This document shows, in pieces, positions 8,628-17,151 of a stretch of 64,000 nucleotides of DNA. Positions within the stretch are counted from its first letter, which is position 1. Each line of letters opens with the position of its first letter. Both the position numbers and the translations under genes were made by a program. The DNA is from Chryseobacterium sp. GVT01B (GTDB lineage: Bacteria > Bacteroidota > Bacteroidia > Flavobacteriales > Weeksellaceae): positions 372,001 to 436,000 of the forward strand of contig NZ_JAHXYI010000006.1 of NCBI RefSeq assembly GCF_019970045.1, given 5' to 3'. A model generated the notes under the pieces. That model saw only the letters and a list, made by a program, of their open reading frames with translations, had not been told where the DNA came from and did not search any database.

Positions 8628-10484
8628 ATGAGAAAAACAGTACTTAGTCTCGGTATTTTTGCTTCTTTTTTAGCAAATGCTCAGTCTATAAAAACAACCA
8701 TTGATCTTGTCAATGTAAAAGATGATAAAGTAGCCGTTACCATGGAATTTCCGAAAATGAAATCCGGGGATGTTAAATTTCATTTCCCAAAAACGGTTCC
8801 GGGTACTTATTCTGTAGACGACTATGGAAGATTCATCGAAGGGATCAAATTTTACGATAATAAAGGAAAAGAACTTACTTTCACTAAAGTAAATGATAAT
8901 ACCTATTCATTGAAAAATGCGCAGGGTCTTTCCAAAATCTCTTATCTTGTGAATGACAGTTTTGATGATGAATTAGATACATCAAAGCATAAAGCGGTAT
9001 TTTCTCCATCGGGAACAGATATTGAGGCGGGTAAAGTATATATGATCAATACTCATGGATTTATCGGGTATATTGATAATATGCAGGATGTTCCTTATCA
9101 GCTGATCGTTCAGAAACCAACGGATTTCTACGGAACAACAGCATTGGTAGACCAGGACAAATCTGATGCTACAGATACCTATACTCTTGCGAACTATGCT
9201 AAGGTAACAGATTCTCCGCTTATGTATACAAAACCGGATTATATTACCTTTAATGCAGGAGGAATGGATCTGGTACTGGGAGTATATTCTCCAACAGGAA
9301 AGTACAAAGCTGCCGATTTCAAAGAAAACCTGGAAAAAATGGTGATTGCTCAGAAGAAATTCCTGGGTGATATGAATACGAATAAAAAGTATGCAATCAT
9401 GCTTTATCTTTCAGGAGGTGACGGACCTAGAGTGAAAGGTTTCGGAGCACTGGAACACCACGAATCTACAAGTGTAGTACTTCCGGAAGCAATGCCGAAA
9501 GATGCTATTGACAATACCATTACAGATGTAGTTTCCCATGAGTTTTTCCATACTGTAAATCCTCTGAAAACCCATTCTGAAGAGATTCACTATTTCGATT
9601 ATGCAGACCCGAAAATGTCTCAGCACCTGTGGATGTATGAAGGTGGAACAGAGTATTTTGCCAACCTGTTTCAGATTCAGGAAGGTTTGATTAATAAAGA
9701 TCAGTTCCTTCAAAGAATTGGTGAGAAGATTGCCAACTCCAAGAGTTATGATGATACAATGCCATTTACGGTAATGAGTAAAAATGTACTAGTTGAGCCT
9801 TACAAAGATCAATACAGAAATGTGTATGAAAAAGGAGCTCTTCTGGCAATGTGTCTTGATATTGAGCTTAGAAAACTTTCTAACGGAGAGATGGGATATC
9901 GTGACATGATCAGAAAACTGTCTCAAAGATTTGGAGAAAACAAACCTTTCAAAGATGATAAACTGATTGACGAACTGGTAACGGTAACCGGATATCCTCA
10001 GGTAAAAGATTTCTACAATAAATATATTGCAGGAAACCAGCCGACTCCTTATGCAGAATATCTGAAAATGGTAGGCGTAGACATCCAAAAGCAGGAAAGC
10101 CATCCTCTTTTCTGGTTTATCAAAGACCCGAACCAGACTGGTTTTGATGAAAAGACCAATGCTTTTGCTTTTGATGAAAACTCTGCACTTTCTCCTTTTG
10201 CAAAAAGTATAGGATTTAAAATCACTGACCAGGTACTTGCATTGGATGGAAAAACGGTAGACATCAAAAAAGTACAGGACTTTATTGGCTATACCAGAAC
10301 CATCAAAGACGGACAGGAGGTAACGGTAACGATTTTAAGGGATAATGCCGGTAAGAAAGAAAAAATGACACTGAAAGGAAAGGCTATTCTGGATAAAATG
10401 ACTATGGAAACTCCTACATTCAAGGCGAATCCGACTCCGGAAGAACTGAAACTACAGACACAGTGGCTCACTGGTAAAAAATAA
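8628..10484 (+). CDS. secreted M61 family peptidase with PDZ domain
   Basis: Glycyl aminopeptidase-like M61 metallopeptidase, 618 residues. A signal peptide covers residues 1-19 (FASFLANAQ). The N-terminal half is the M61 beta-rich domain. The catalytic site is H304-EFFH-308, with a downstream glutamate in WMYEGGTEYFA. Residues of about 515-590 form a PDZ-like domain (IGFKITDQVLALDGKTV). No sorting domain is seen at the C terminus, so it is probably periplasmic. It is the third secreted metallopeptidase in a row on this strand; the three belong to different families, so they are not tandem duplicates. Confidence 0.93.
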   Translation: MRKTVLSLGIFASFLANAQSIKTTIDLVNVKDDKVAVTMEFPKMKSGDVKFHFPKTVPGTYSVDDYGRFIEGIKFYDNKGKELTFTKVNDNTYSLKNAQGLSKISYLVNDSFDDELDTSKHKAVFSPSGTDIEAGKVYMINTHGFIGYIDNMQDVPYQLIVQKPTDFYGTTALVDQDKSDATDTYTLANYAKVTDSPLMYTKPDYITFNAGGMDLVLGVYSPTGKYKAADFKENLEKMVIAQKKFLGDMNTNKKYAIMLYLSGGDGPRVKGFGALEHHESTSVVLPEAMPKDAIDNTITDVVSHEFFHTVNPLKTHSEEIHYFDYADPKMSQHLWMYEGGTEYFANLFQIQEGLINKDQFLQRIGEKIANSKSYDDTMPFTVMSKNVLVEPYKDQYRNVYEKGALLAMCLDIELRKLSNGEMGYRDMIRKLSQRFGENKPFKDDKLIDELVTVTGYPQVKDFYNKYIAGNQPTPYAEYLKMVGVDIQKQESHPLFWFIKDPNQTGFDEKTNAFAFDENSALSPFAKSIGFKITDQVLALDGKTVDIKKVQDFIGYTRTIKDGQEVTVTILRDNAGKKEKMTLKGKAILDKMTMETPTFKANPTPEELKLQTQWLTGKK

Positions 10485-10489
10485 TAAGA

Positions 10490-10518
10490 AAAGCGGGGAA
10501 ATTTCCTCGCTTTTTTTC
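10490..10518. terminator. bidirectional terminator between M61 peptidase and histidine kinase
   Basis: Stem AAGCGGGGAA / TTCCTCGCTT (one G-T pair) with A-rich and T-rich flanks, lying between two convergent genes. Confidence 0.75.
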
Positions 10519-10545
10519 TTCAAGTTCTTTATTCTTAATTTACAG

Positions 10546-11721
10546 TTAAAGAGTTTCCTCCTTTCTGATTGTTATCCTAAAAGTACTTCCCTTTCCTATT
10601 TCGGTCTGGGAAATTTTGATATCCCCGTTATGGTATTCATGAATTACTCTTCTTGCTAATGACAATCCTAATCCCCAGCCTCTTTTTTTAGTAGAATATC
10701 CGGGATTGAAAGCATTTCTTGCCTGCTGTTTTGTCATTCCGCTTCCATTGTCTTTTACTTCAACCAGAATATTTTTATTTCTTTCAAAAATTGACATTGT
10801 AATAGCTCCTTCCCCTTTCATAGCATCCACCGCATTTTTCACGAGATTTTCAATTACCCAGCTCATCAGAATCTTATTGTGAGGAACCAATACGGTGTAG
10901 GTAGGAAGATTCAATGTAAAATTGATTTTTTTGGAGATTCTGGTTTTCAGATAATCATAATTCTCCTGAATCGTTTCATTGAAATTCCTGTCATTCAGTT
11001 CAGGAACAGAACCAATTTTTGAGAATCGTTCTGAGATCGTTCTCAGTCTTTCAATATCTTTTTCTATCTCATGTACTCCTTCCGATTCAGGATTATCGAG
11101 CTTCATAATCTCCATCCACCCAATCATGGAAGATAGAGGGGTTCCGATCTGATGAGCAGTTTCTTTAGCCAGACCTGCCCAGAGATACCCTTCATCTGTC
11201 TTTTTGATCGTCCTGAAAAACCAGAATGAAAAACCGAAATACAACAGAATAAACAGTCCCAAAATATAAGGCGAATAGCGAAGATTATTAAGCATACGCG
11301 AGTTGTCGTAGTATACAAACTGGTTATTTCCATCCGGTACTTTGATCTCAATAGGATCATAATTCTTCTCCATATTGCGGATCAGGTCCTGAAGTTTCTC
11401 AGGATTCTTTATGGTGGCTTCAGGAATATTTCTGTAATATCCGAGATCGAGAATAGGATTTTTATATTTATCGGTTACAATGAACGGAATAGTATTGTTG
11501 ATATTAAGGATATCCGGCAGCAGATCCAGAACATCCGTATCCGGAGTCTTTACTTCCTGCTGTATTCTTATCGCTTTAGAAAGAAGACTGATCCTTTTGA
11601 TCTCCTCTTTTCTGAGAAAATTAATGAGTGATGTTGAAGCCACTACAATAGCAATCACCAAAGTAGTCATGACAACAAAAATGATCCAGTTATTCAGTCT
11701 GGTAAGTATGGATTTTCTCAA
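10546..11721 (-). CDS. membrane sensor histidine kinase
   Basis: Two-component sensor kinase, 391 residues. Two transmembrane segments (about 11-34 and 151-170) bracket a sensing region of about 115 residues outside the cytoplasm. The dimerisation box has H190 in ETAHQIGTPLSSM; the ATPase domain shows the N box (ENLVKNAVDAM), G1 (DNGSGM) and G2 (GWGLGLSLARR). There is no receiver domain and no response regulator nearby, so it is an orphan here. It begins 7 bp after the dacB stop and is probably the last gene of the pepE operon, which hints at a cell-wall or envelope signal. That link is inference from position only. Confidence 0.9.
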   Translation of the reverse strand: MRKSILTRLNNWIIFVVMTTLVIAIVVASTSLINFLRKEEIKRISLLSKAIRIQQEVKTPDTDVLDLLPDILNINNTIPFIVTDKYKNPILDLGYYRNIPEATIKNPEKLQDLIRNMEKNYDPIEIKVPDGNNQFVYYDNSRMLNNLRYSPYILGLFILLYFGFSFWFFRTIKKTDEGYLWAGLAKETAHQIGTPLSSMIGWMEIMKLDNPESEGVHEIEKDIERLRTISERFSKIGSVPELNDRNFNETIQENYDYLKTRISKKINFTLNLPTYTVLVPHNKILMSWVIENLVKNAVDAMKGEGAITMSIFERNKNILVEVKDNGSGMTKQQARNAFNPGYSTKKRGWGLGLSLARRVIHEYHNGDIKISQTEIGKGSTFRITIRKEETL

Positions 11722-11728
11722 AGTTATT

Positions 11729-13102
11729 TTATTTTAAAACATTCAGAATTTTCTGCAGCTCTGCATTTCCACTTCCCTGGTAGTTATTAATGATAATCGA
11801 AAACACATATTTTTTACCATCTTTTGCCGTGTGATATCCGGCAAAAGATTTAGTATCTCTCATCGTACCACTTTTCATCTTCATTCCATTCTCCTGAACC
11901 GGAAAACCTTCGTAGTACGCTTCAAACCATGATTGTTTTTTAGCATATAAAAGTGCCTGTACTTCTGCTTTTGCTGCTACATAATTCTGTGGTGAAAGTC
12001 CGCTTCCGTCTGCAAAATTGATCATATTAGGATTGATTCCTTTTGATTTCCAGAATTCTTTCAGATAAGAAACTCCGCTTTTAAAACTTGAATTTCCTTT
12101 TTTCTCTTTTCCTAAAGTTTTAATCAATGTCTCTCCATACAGATTGATACTTTTTCTTAAAAACCAATAGACAATTTTATCCAGAGTCGGAGATTGATAA
12201 GTCAAAAGAATATTGTTTTTAGGAGCTTCCAATGCCTGTTTTCCTTCTATTTCAAGCTGAGAATTTGTGACTGCTTTTCCTGAAATCTCAATTCCGGATT
12301 CTTTCAGCCATTGTTTTACTTCTGCTGCAAGCTGTAAAGGCGGATTAGGAGTAGAACCGGAAACTGTAACCGTTTTTCCTGCCGGAAGCATCCCGTTAAT
12401 TAACGCGACATCAGAATGAGGCGCGGTAAAGATAAGACTCTGGTCAGAATTGCCGCCTGCTTTCAGATCATTCAGCCATTTCACTCCCTCCAAAGGATAA
12501 GAAAAGCTTTTAAAATCTGTCCCGTTAATATTGATGTCAAACTGGTTTTCTTTCCAGTTGATTCCCCACACACCGGCTCCGTAATAATTTCCAAGATCAT
12601 CCCAGGGCCAGCCTCCCGGAATCGTCTGATGGTCAAAATAAGAATCATCAATCACCAGATCTCCTGATATTTTTGTAATTCCTGAGTTTTTAATGGCCTC
12701 AATCAGCTTCTTTTTAAAATTTTCAGGTTTATAAGCATCATATCTCCAGCTTCCTAATGTAGGATCACCATTGGAACTGATGAAAAGGTTTCCATTCAGT
12801 GTTCCTCCGGATATATTCCCGGAATAGCTTGAAGTGGTTGTAAAAGTATAATTTTTACCTAAAGTTTCCAGTGCGGCACCAGCAGTAAAAATTTTCTGTG
12901 TAGAAGCAGTAGAAAGTCCTTTACTTCCCTGATATTCATATATAAAGTTGCCATTTTCATCCGAAACATAAAATGATAAGCTGGAAGAAACTGCTCCTGA
13001 AGAATCCATGAGATCCTTGGTTACCTTATCCAGTTTCTGTGCAATATTCTGCGCGGCAACCATCTGTACAGAGAGTGTGAGAACAGCAAGTGTTTTTTTC
13101 AT
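11729..13102 (-). CDS. dacB: D-alanyl-D-alanine carboxypeptidase/endopeptidase (PBP4 family)
   Basis: Periplasmic class C low-molecular-weight penicillin-binding protein that trims or cleaves peptidoglycan cross-links. 457 residues with a signal peptide (1-17, ending VAAQ). The active-site S-x-x-K is S67-TQK-70, the SxN-type motif lies in DGSGLSPQN, and the KTG-type triad appears as KSG in KMKSGTM. The serine-proximal insert typical of PBP4 proteins occupies the middle of the chain. It is third in the operon after pepE and the zinc-ribbon gene and is followed by the histidine kinase after 7 bp. Confidence 0.93.
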   Translation of the reverse strand: MKKTLAVLTLSVQMVAAQNIAQKLDKVTKDLMDSSGAVSSSLSFYVSDENGNFIYEYQGSKGLSTASTQKIFTAGAALETLGKNYTFTTTSSYSGNISGGTLNGNLFISSNGDPTLGSWRYDAYKPENFKKKLIEAIKNSGITKISGDLVIDDSYFDHQTIPGGWPWDDLGNYYGAGVWGINWKENQFDININGTDFKSFSYPLEGVKWLNDLKAGGNSDQSLIFTAPHSDVALINGMLPAGKTVTVSGSTPNPPLQLAAEVKQWLKESGIEISGKAVTNSQLEIEGKQALEAPKNNILLTYQSPTLDKIVYWFLRKSINLYGETLIKTLGKEKKGNSSFKSGVSYLKEFWKSKGINPNMINFADGSGLSPQNYVAAKAEVQALLYAKKQSWFEAYYEGFPVQENGMKMKSGTMRDTKSFAGYHTAKDGKKYVFSIIINNYQGSGNAELQKILNVLK

Positions 13103-13143
13103 TACATTGTTATTTGGATCTGAATAATTCTAATCAAATATAG

Positions 13144-14007
13144 TTAAAATAAAAGCTTTTCATACTCCCTGAGATCATCAGAGCTGAAAAGAATCTGATG
13201 GTCAGGCGATTTTTCAAACGACTGATCATAAGTAAAATATTTCTCGTAATCATCTTCATCTATAAAAATATCCATCTGGCATTCTTTTATATAGTTTGAT
13301 TTTTCTCCGTAATCTTCTACAAAATATCCGGATTCATTCCATTGTTCATGATGGCAGCGCAGACAGTTTTTTTGATGCACCGCTTTATATCCGCATATCT
13401 CACAATGCTGCAAACTTTGGAATAACGTTGAAATTTCACTTCGTCTGTCTTCCGGGAAAAGCGAGAGAGGAATTGTTTTTAAAAGCAGGTAATAATTAGG
13501 TTCCTGCCATGAAAAATAAAACGTTTCTTCTGGATTGCCAAACGATTTTGTGTGAATCCACATTCTTTGAAGATCATATTCCAGATCGGCTTTTACGATA
13601 TTTTTAATATTCAGAAGGGTTTTATGATCTCTTCTGATGTTCTGTTTTTCATCAATTTCAATAACAGGCTGCTGTTCCAAAAAATGATTCAGGCACAATG
13701 TTGTCTGCCATGAACCTATGGTTCTCATTTTACCTTCACTGCCACAGATTTCACAAGTCTTTACCGACAATTCTGAATATTTGTCTTTGATAATTTTAAG
13801 CTTGTTATTAAGTATTTCGTCCTCAGAATACGTGTAGCATCTCAACCCACCGAATTTTTCTTTTCCAAAAACACGGTGTTCCATATTCCAGCCTGCGATG
13901 GCAAATTCAAAGAGCAATTTCCGGATAAGCTCTTCCCATCCGGTACTGTTCACTGAAAAATTGGTCAGATTACGTTCTACAAAAAGACTGATCTCTTCTT
14001 TGTTCAT
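13144..14007 (-). CDS. hypothetical protein with two zinc-ribbon-like motifs
   Basis: 287 residues, cytoplasmic (no signal peptide or membrane segment). I do not recognise a named family. Two cysteine clusters stand out: CEICG followed about 20 residues later by C-x-x-H (TLCLNHF), and near residue 215 CEICG followed by C-x-x-CHH (NCLRCHH). These look like two treble-clef or ribbon zinc sites. The N-terminal part contains a KFGGLRCY stretch and is otherwise acidic and aromatic-rich. Its ATG overlaps the pepE stop codon by one base (TAATG), so it is translationally coupled to pepE, and dacB follows after 41 bp. Function unknown. Confidence 0.8.
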   Translation of the reverse strand: MNKEEISLFVERNLTNFSVNSTGWEELIRKLLFEFAIAGWNMEHRVFGKEKFGGLRCYTYSEDEILNNKLKIIKDKYSELSVKTCEICGSEGKMRTIGSWQTTLCLNHFLEQQPVIEIDEKQNIRRDHKTLLNIKNIVKADLEYDLQRMWIHTKSFGNPEETFYFSWQEPNYYLLLKTIPLSLFPEDRRSEISTLFQSLQHCEICGYKAVHQKNCLRCHHEQWNESGYFVEDYGEKSNYIKECQMDIFIDEDDYEKYFTYDQSFEKSPDHQILFSSDDLREYEKLLF

Positions 14008-14699
14008 TAAAGTCTGCTTCCTGCTTCTATTTCGTAAGGTTCTTTACCTTTCTCAAAAATTCTTGTCAGCTCGTTTCCTTCCACCGTAATAGAATCGGCT
14101 GTTCTTCTGATCCAGTTTCCTTCTCTAAGGCCTACTACTTTGATATCATTTTGGGTAAGGAATTCCTGAATACGGGTTTCTCTGGTTTCTCCGTTATGTT
14201 TCAAATCCGGGTTAGGATCAAGATAATGTGGATTGATATTGAAAGGAACCAATCCCATACAGTCAAAACTTGGCGGATATACAATCGGCATATCATTCGT
14301 GGTTTTCATATTCTGGCCTCCGATATTGCTTCCTGCGCTGCATCCCAAATATGCTTTTCCTCCTGAAACATTTTCTTTTAAGACAGACATCAATCCTTCT
14401 TCATGTAATGTTTTAACCAATAAAAAGGTATTTCCGCCTCCGGTAAAGTAACCTTTTGCCTGATTCAAGGCTTCTTTTTTATCTTCAAATTCATGAAGGC
14501 CTTTTACTTTTATGTTGATTGTTTCAAAGAAAGAACGTGCTTTTGCGGTATAGTCGTCATGGGAAATTCCGCCTGGCCTTGCGAAAGGAATAAACACAAT
14601 TTCTTCTATTCCATTATAGAGTTGGATTAATTCTTCTCTTAAGTATTCCAGATATTCTCCGCCAAAAAGGGTGGATGTTGAAGCTAATATGATATTCAT
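14007..14699 (-). CDS. pepE: dipeptidase E (S51 family)
   Basis: Aspartyl dipeptidase that cleaves Asp-X dipeptides; cytoplasmic. 230 residues, the usual length. The nucleophile is S121 in the GCSAGSN elbow, following YFTGGGNTF. No signal peptide. First gene of an apparent four-gene minus-strand operon (pepE, zinc-ribbon protein, dacB, histidine kinase) and preceded by a good promoter. The pairing with a cell-wall peptidase could reflect peptide recycling, but that is inference. Confidence 0.93.
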   Translation of the reverse strand: MNIILASTSTLFGGEYLEYLREELIQLYNGIEEIVFIPFARPGGISHDDYTAKARSFFETINIKVKGLHEFEDKKEALNQAKGYFTGGGNTFLLVKTLHEEGLMSVLKENVSGGKAYLGCSAGSNIGGQNMKTTNDMPIVYPPSFDCMGLVPFNINPHYLDPNPDLKHNGETRETRIQEFLTQNDIKVVGLREGNWIRRTADSITVEGNELTRIFEKGKEPYEIEAGSRL

Positions 14700-14736
14700 A
14701 TGACGAAATTATATGTATTAATAAAAAAATGAATGA

Positions 14737-14767
14737 CAAAGATAACCTCAAACATTAACGAATCAAA
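14737..14767 (-). promoter_or_regulatory. promoter of the pepE operon
   Basis: On the minus strand a TTTG -33 element is followed after 19 bp by TATCTTTG at 14744-14737. Both boxes and the spacing match the Bacteroidota promoter consensus. It lies 38 bp before the pepE ATG. Confidence 0.75.
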
Positions 14768-14888
14768 AATTAAACTAAAAAAAACACGTTTCCCGTTAAT
14801 ATTTTCTAAAAAAACTTAAAGCTTCTAAAATTTAAGATTTTGTGGAATTATTATTGAATTTTAGTTTTTGAATTTAAAATATAAGATT

Positions 14889-15431
14889 ATGAAAATGAGT
14901 ACAATTAATAGTAGAAACCTATTTTTAGGTTTGATACTGGCAGGAAGTGTAAGTCTTGTAAACGCGCAAACGACTCAACCGGAAACTTCGGCAGCAACGA
15001 GTCAAACAACCAATCCAACGATTGATGGTCTTAAAAAACAGATTGAGGCCAATCCAAAGGATACGGAATCCTTAGCAAAATTAGCAGCAGCTTACCAGGA
15101 AGCTTCAGACTGGCCGAATGCCATTGATACCTGGAAGAAAATCTCTGCTTTATTACCGGACTGGGCTCCATCTTATTACAGCCAGGCTTATGCTTATCAG
15201 TCTGCAAAAGATGATGCCAATGCAAAACTGGCTTATGAAAAGTATATTGCAACCGTAAAACCGGAAGAAGTAGAGCAAAATAAGAAAAATCTGGCGTATG
15301 CCTATTTCTATATTGCCTTTGCAGAACAGCAAACAGATCCTAATAAGGCAAAAGAGCACATTGCCAAATCTTTACAGTATGACCCTAGCAATCAGGACGC
15401 TGTGAAGCTTAGCAAAGCTTTAAATTCTTAA
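14889..15431 (+). CDS. secreted tetratricopeptide-repeat protein
   Basis: About 180 residues. I start at the ATG at 14889, which gives an N-terminal signal peptide (RNLFLGLILAGSVSLVNAQ); the longer reading frame from 14868 adds an unlikely leader. A Thr/Gln-rich linker is followed by three tandem TPR-like helix pairs (KLAAAYQEASDWPNAIDTWK, YAYQSAKDDANAKLAYEKY, YFYIAFAEQQTDPNKAKEH). TPRs mediate protein-protein contacts; no partner is suggested by the neighbours. Probably periplasmic. A strong terminator follows at once. Confidence 0.85.
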   Translation: MKMSTINSRNLFLGLILAGSVSLVNAQTTQPETSAATSQTTNPTIDGLKKQIEANPKDTESLAKLAAAYQEASDWPNAIDTWKKISALLPDWAPSYYSQAYAYQSAKDDANAKLAYEKYIATVKPEEVEQNKKNLAYAYFYIAFAEQQTDPNKAKEHIAKSLQYDPSNQDAVKLSKALNS

Positions 15432-15438
15432 TAGAATG

Positions 15439-15469
15439 AAAATGCCGGAAAGTTTTTCCGGCATTTTTT
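15439..15469 (+). terminator. terminator after TPR gene
   Basis: Thirteen-base stem AAAATGCCGGAAA / TTTCCGGCATTTT with a 3-nt loop and a T run. Confidence 0.85.
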
Positions 15470-15621
15470 GTTTGTATCTAGCTTTAATTTAACGCAAAGG
15501 TTTATTTTACTTACCGTTTATTTTTAGGGAGCAAAGAGATTCGACATTGTCGCTGAAGAAGCTTTATGGAATATGTGTACTTTATATTTTCCACTCTTAA
15601 CTATTCCTCCTTAACTATTCC

Positions 15622-16110
15622 TTATTCAATCATCTTTCCAAAAAAATCTGTTTCACCGTGTAAATGGCGGATGATTTTCTCGATATTCCGCTGAATGCTG
15701 GCTTCGGTTTTTAAATTGTTAATATAACGAACCAGTTCAAGCCGTCTTGAAGGAATCAGATTTTCAAAATTTTCTGTTGCCAGAGGACTTTCTTTAATTG
15801 CTTTTTCCAAATGAGGATGAATAGAAATACTTCTGTCAGAATCATCATATTCCAATACAATTTCAATGACTTCTCCAATTCTCTTTGGGGAGTTTTTCAG
15901 CATGGTCAGGTTCACATACAGTCTCCATTCTCCCAGATATTTCATCAGGTTTTGTTTAAACTCCTGCCCGTTTACTGTTCCTTTTACCGGAATCGGACTT
16001 TTATTCTTTCCCGATTCCTCAAAAATCTTGTCCAGAATCTCTTTCGGAACAAATACAAAAGGATTAATCCCTATGATTTCCAATGTGGCTGTAAAACTGC
16101 TGCTTTTCAT
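15622..16110 (-). CDS. YdeI/OmpD-associated family protein (DUF1905)
   Basis: 162 residues, cytoplasmic. The N-terminal half has the DUF1905 pattern (TATLEIIGINPFVFVP..ILD..F) with the conserved V-x-G-T-V-N-G turn. The C-terminal half resembles the YdeI/OmpD-associated helical domain (SRRLELVRYINNLKTEASIQRNIEKIIRHLHG). Members are often annotated as bacteriocin-protection or hypothetical proteins; the biochemical role is not known. Its promoter and 5' leader contain the heptamer repeat array at 16118-16184. Confidence 0.8.
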   Translation of the reverse strand: MKSSSFTATLEIIGINPFVFVPKEILDKIFEESGKNKSPIPVKGTVNGQEFKQNLMKYLGEWRLYVNLTMLKNSPKRIGEVIEIVLEYDDSDRSISIHPHLEKAIKESPLATENFENLIPSRRLELVRYINNLKTEASIQRNIEKIIRHLHGETDFFGKMIE

Positions 16111-16117
16111 AAATAAT

Positions 16118-16184
16118 ATGCTAGGTGTTAGATGCTAGATGCTAGATGCTAGATGCTAGATGCTAGATGCTAGATGCTAGATGC
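16118..16184. repeat. heptanucleotide tandem repeat (ATGCTAG)n
   Basis: Nine head-to-tail copies of the 7-mer ATGCTAG, the second degenerate (GTGTTAG), plus a partial tenth unit; the last seven full copies are identical. It ends 8 bp from the start codon of the minus-strand YdeI-like gene and abuts a -7 box on the other side, so it makes up nearly the whole 5' leader. Confidence 0.95.
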
Positions 16185-16191
16185 AAAATTA
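16184..16191 (-). promoter_or_regulatory. -7 box upstream of YdeI-like gene
   Basis: Reads TAATTTTG on the minus strand (TAnnTTTG). A TTG lies 16 bp further upstream. Transcription would start inside the heptamer repeat. Confidence 0.55.
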
Positions 16192-16340
16192 ACTATTTGG
16201 TTTAAATCAACATATTTTTTTCTCATCCTTATTACCGCTCCCACTCTCTCACCCTCAAACCCTCAAACTCTATCACACGTATACCCGAAATCCCGAACCC
16301 CGTAACTCAAAATTCATATCCCAGAACCCAATTAATTCCC

Positions 16341-16348
16341 TATCTTTG
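16341..16348 (+). promoter_or_regulatory. -7 box of the aldolase promoter
   Basis: TATCTTTG, exact consensus, 23 bp before the ATG at 16372. The preceding 100 bp is unusually C-rich (runs such as CCCTCAAACCCTCAAA), with no clear -33 box. Confidence 0.6.
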
Positions 16349-16371
16349 TATCAATAAATCTATTTAACAAA

Positions 16372-17025
16372 ATGAAATTTTTTATTGACACAGCTAATTT
16401 AGAGCAAATCAAGGAAGCTAGAGATCTTGGAATTTTAGATGGTGTAACAACCAACCCTTCATTAATGGCTAAGGAAGGAATTCAAGGTGCTGAAGCAATC
16501 AAAAACCACTACAAAACGATCTGCGAACTTGTAGACGGAGATATTTCTGCGGAAGTTCTTTCTACAACGTATGAAGAAATGATTAAGGAAGGAGACGAAT
16601 TGGCTGCTATTCACCCAAATATCGTTGTAAAGATTCCAATGATCAAAGACGGAATCAAAGCTTTAAAATATTTTTCTGATAAAGGAATCAAGACTAACTG
16701 TACATTAATTTTCTCTGCAGGACAGGCTCTTTTGGCAGCAAAAGCAGGGGCTACTTATGTATCTCCATTCTTAGGAAGATTAGATGATATTTCTACAGAC
16801 GGTCTTAACCTTATCCAGGAAATCAGATTGATTTTCGATAACTATATGTTTGAAACTGAAATCTTAGCGGCTTCTATCCGTCATTCAATGCACATCATTG
16901 ACTGTGCTAAAATCGGAGCTGATGTAATTACATCTCCACTGCCTCCGATCTTGAGTTTATTGAAACACCCATTAACAGACAGCGGATTGGCTCAATTTAT
17001 TGCAGATTCTCAGAAATTAGCATAA
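16372..17025 (+). CDS. fsa: transaldolase / fructose-6-phosphate aldolase family protein
   Basis: Class I aldolase of the small transaldolase subfamily, 217 residues. It transfers or cleaves a dihydroxyacetone unit between sugar phosphates in the non-oxidative pentose phosphate pathway. The Schiff-base lysine is K87 in VVKIP; other signatures are FFIDTAN at the start, [25 protein letters not shown] and SPFLGRLDD. Family members of this size are annotated either as fructose-6-phosphate aldolase or as transaldolase; the sequence alone does not decide between these. Single-gene unit with its own promoter and terminator. Confidence 0.92.
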   Translation: MKFFIDTANLEQIKEARDLGILDGVTTNPSLMAKEGIQGAEAIKNHYKTICELVDGDISAEVLSTTYEEMIKEGDELAAIHPNIVVKIPMIKDGIKALKYFSDKGIKTNCTLIFSAGQALLAAKAGATYVSPFLGRLDDISTDGLNLIQEIRLIFDNYMFETEILAASIRHSMHIIDCAKIGADVITSPLPPILSLLKHPLTDSGLAQFIADSQKLA

Positions 17026-17048
17026 TCACTGATTCTTATTCAGATATA

Positions 17049-17077
17049 AAAAACCCGGAATGATGTTCCGGGTTTTT
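17049..17077 (+). terminator. terminator after aldolase gene
   Basis: Twelve-base stem AAAAACCCGGAA / TTCCGGGTTTTT with a 5-nt loop and T-rich tail. Confidence 0.85.
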
Positions 17078-17151
17078 ATTTTATAATGATTATTTTATTT
17101 CAGCAGATCCAATTCAAGAATATTATTTTTCTTTTTCAGATCAATAGTTTT

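Noticed and set aside
16201..16340. C-rich stretch as a coding or regulatory element
   Set aside because: Runs like CCCTCAAA look like simple sequence between genes; no open frame or palindrome supports a function.
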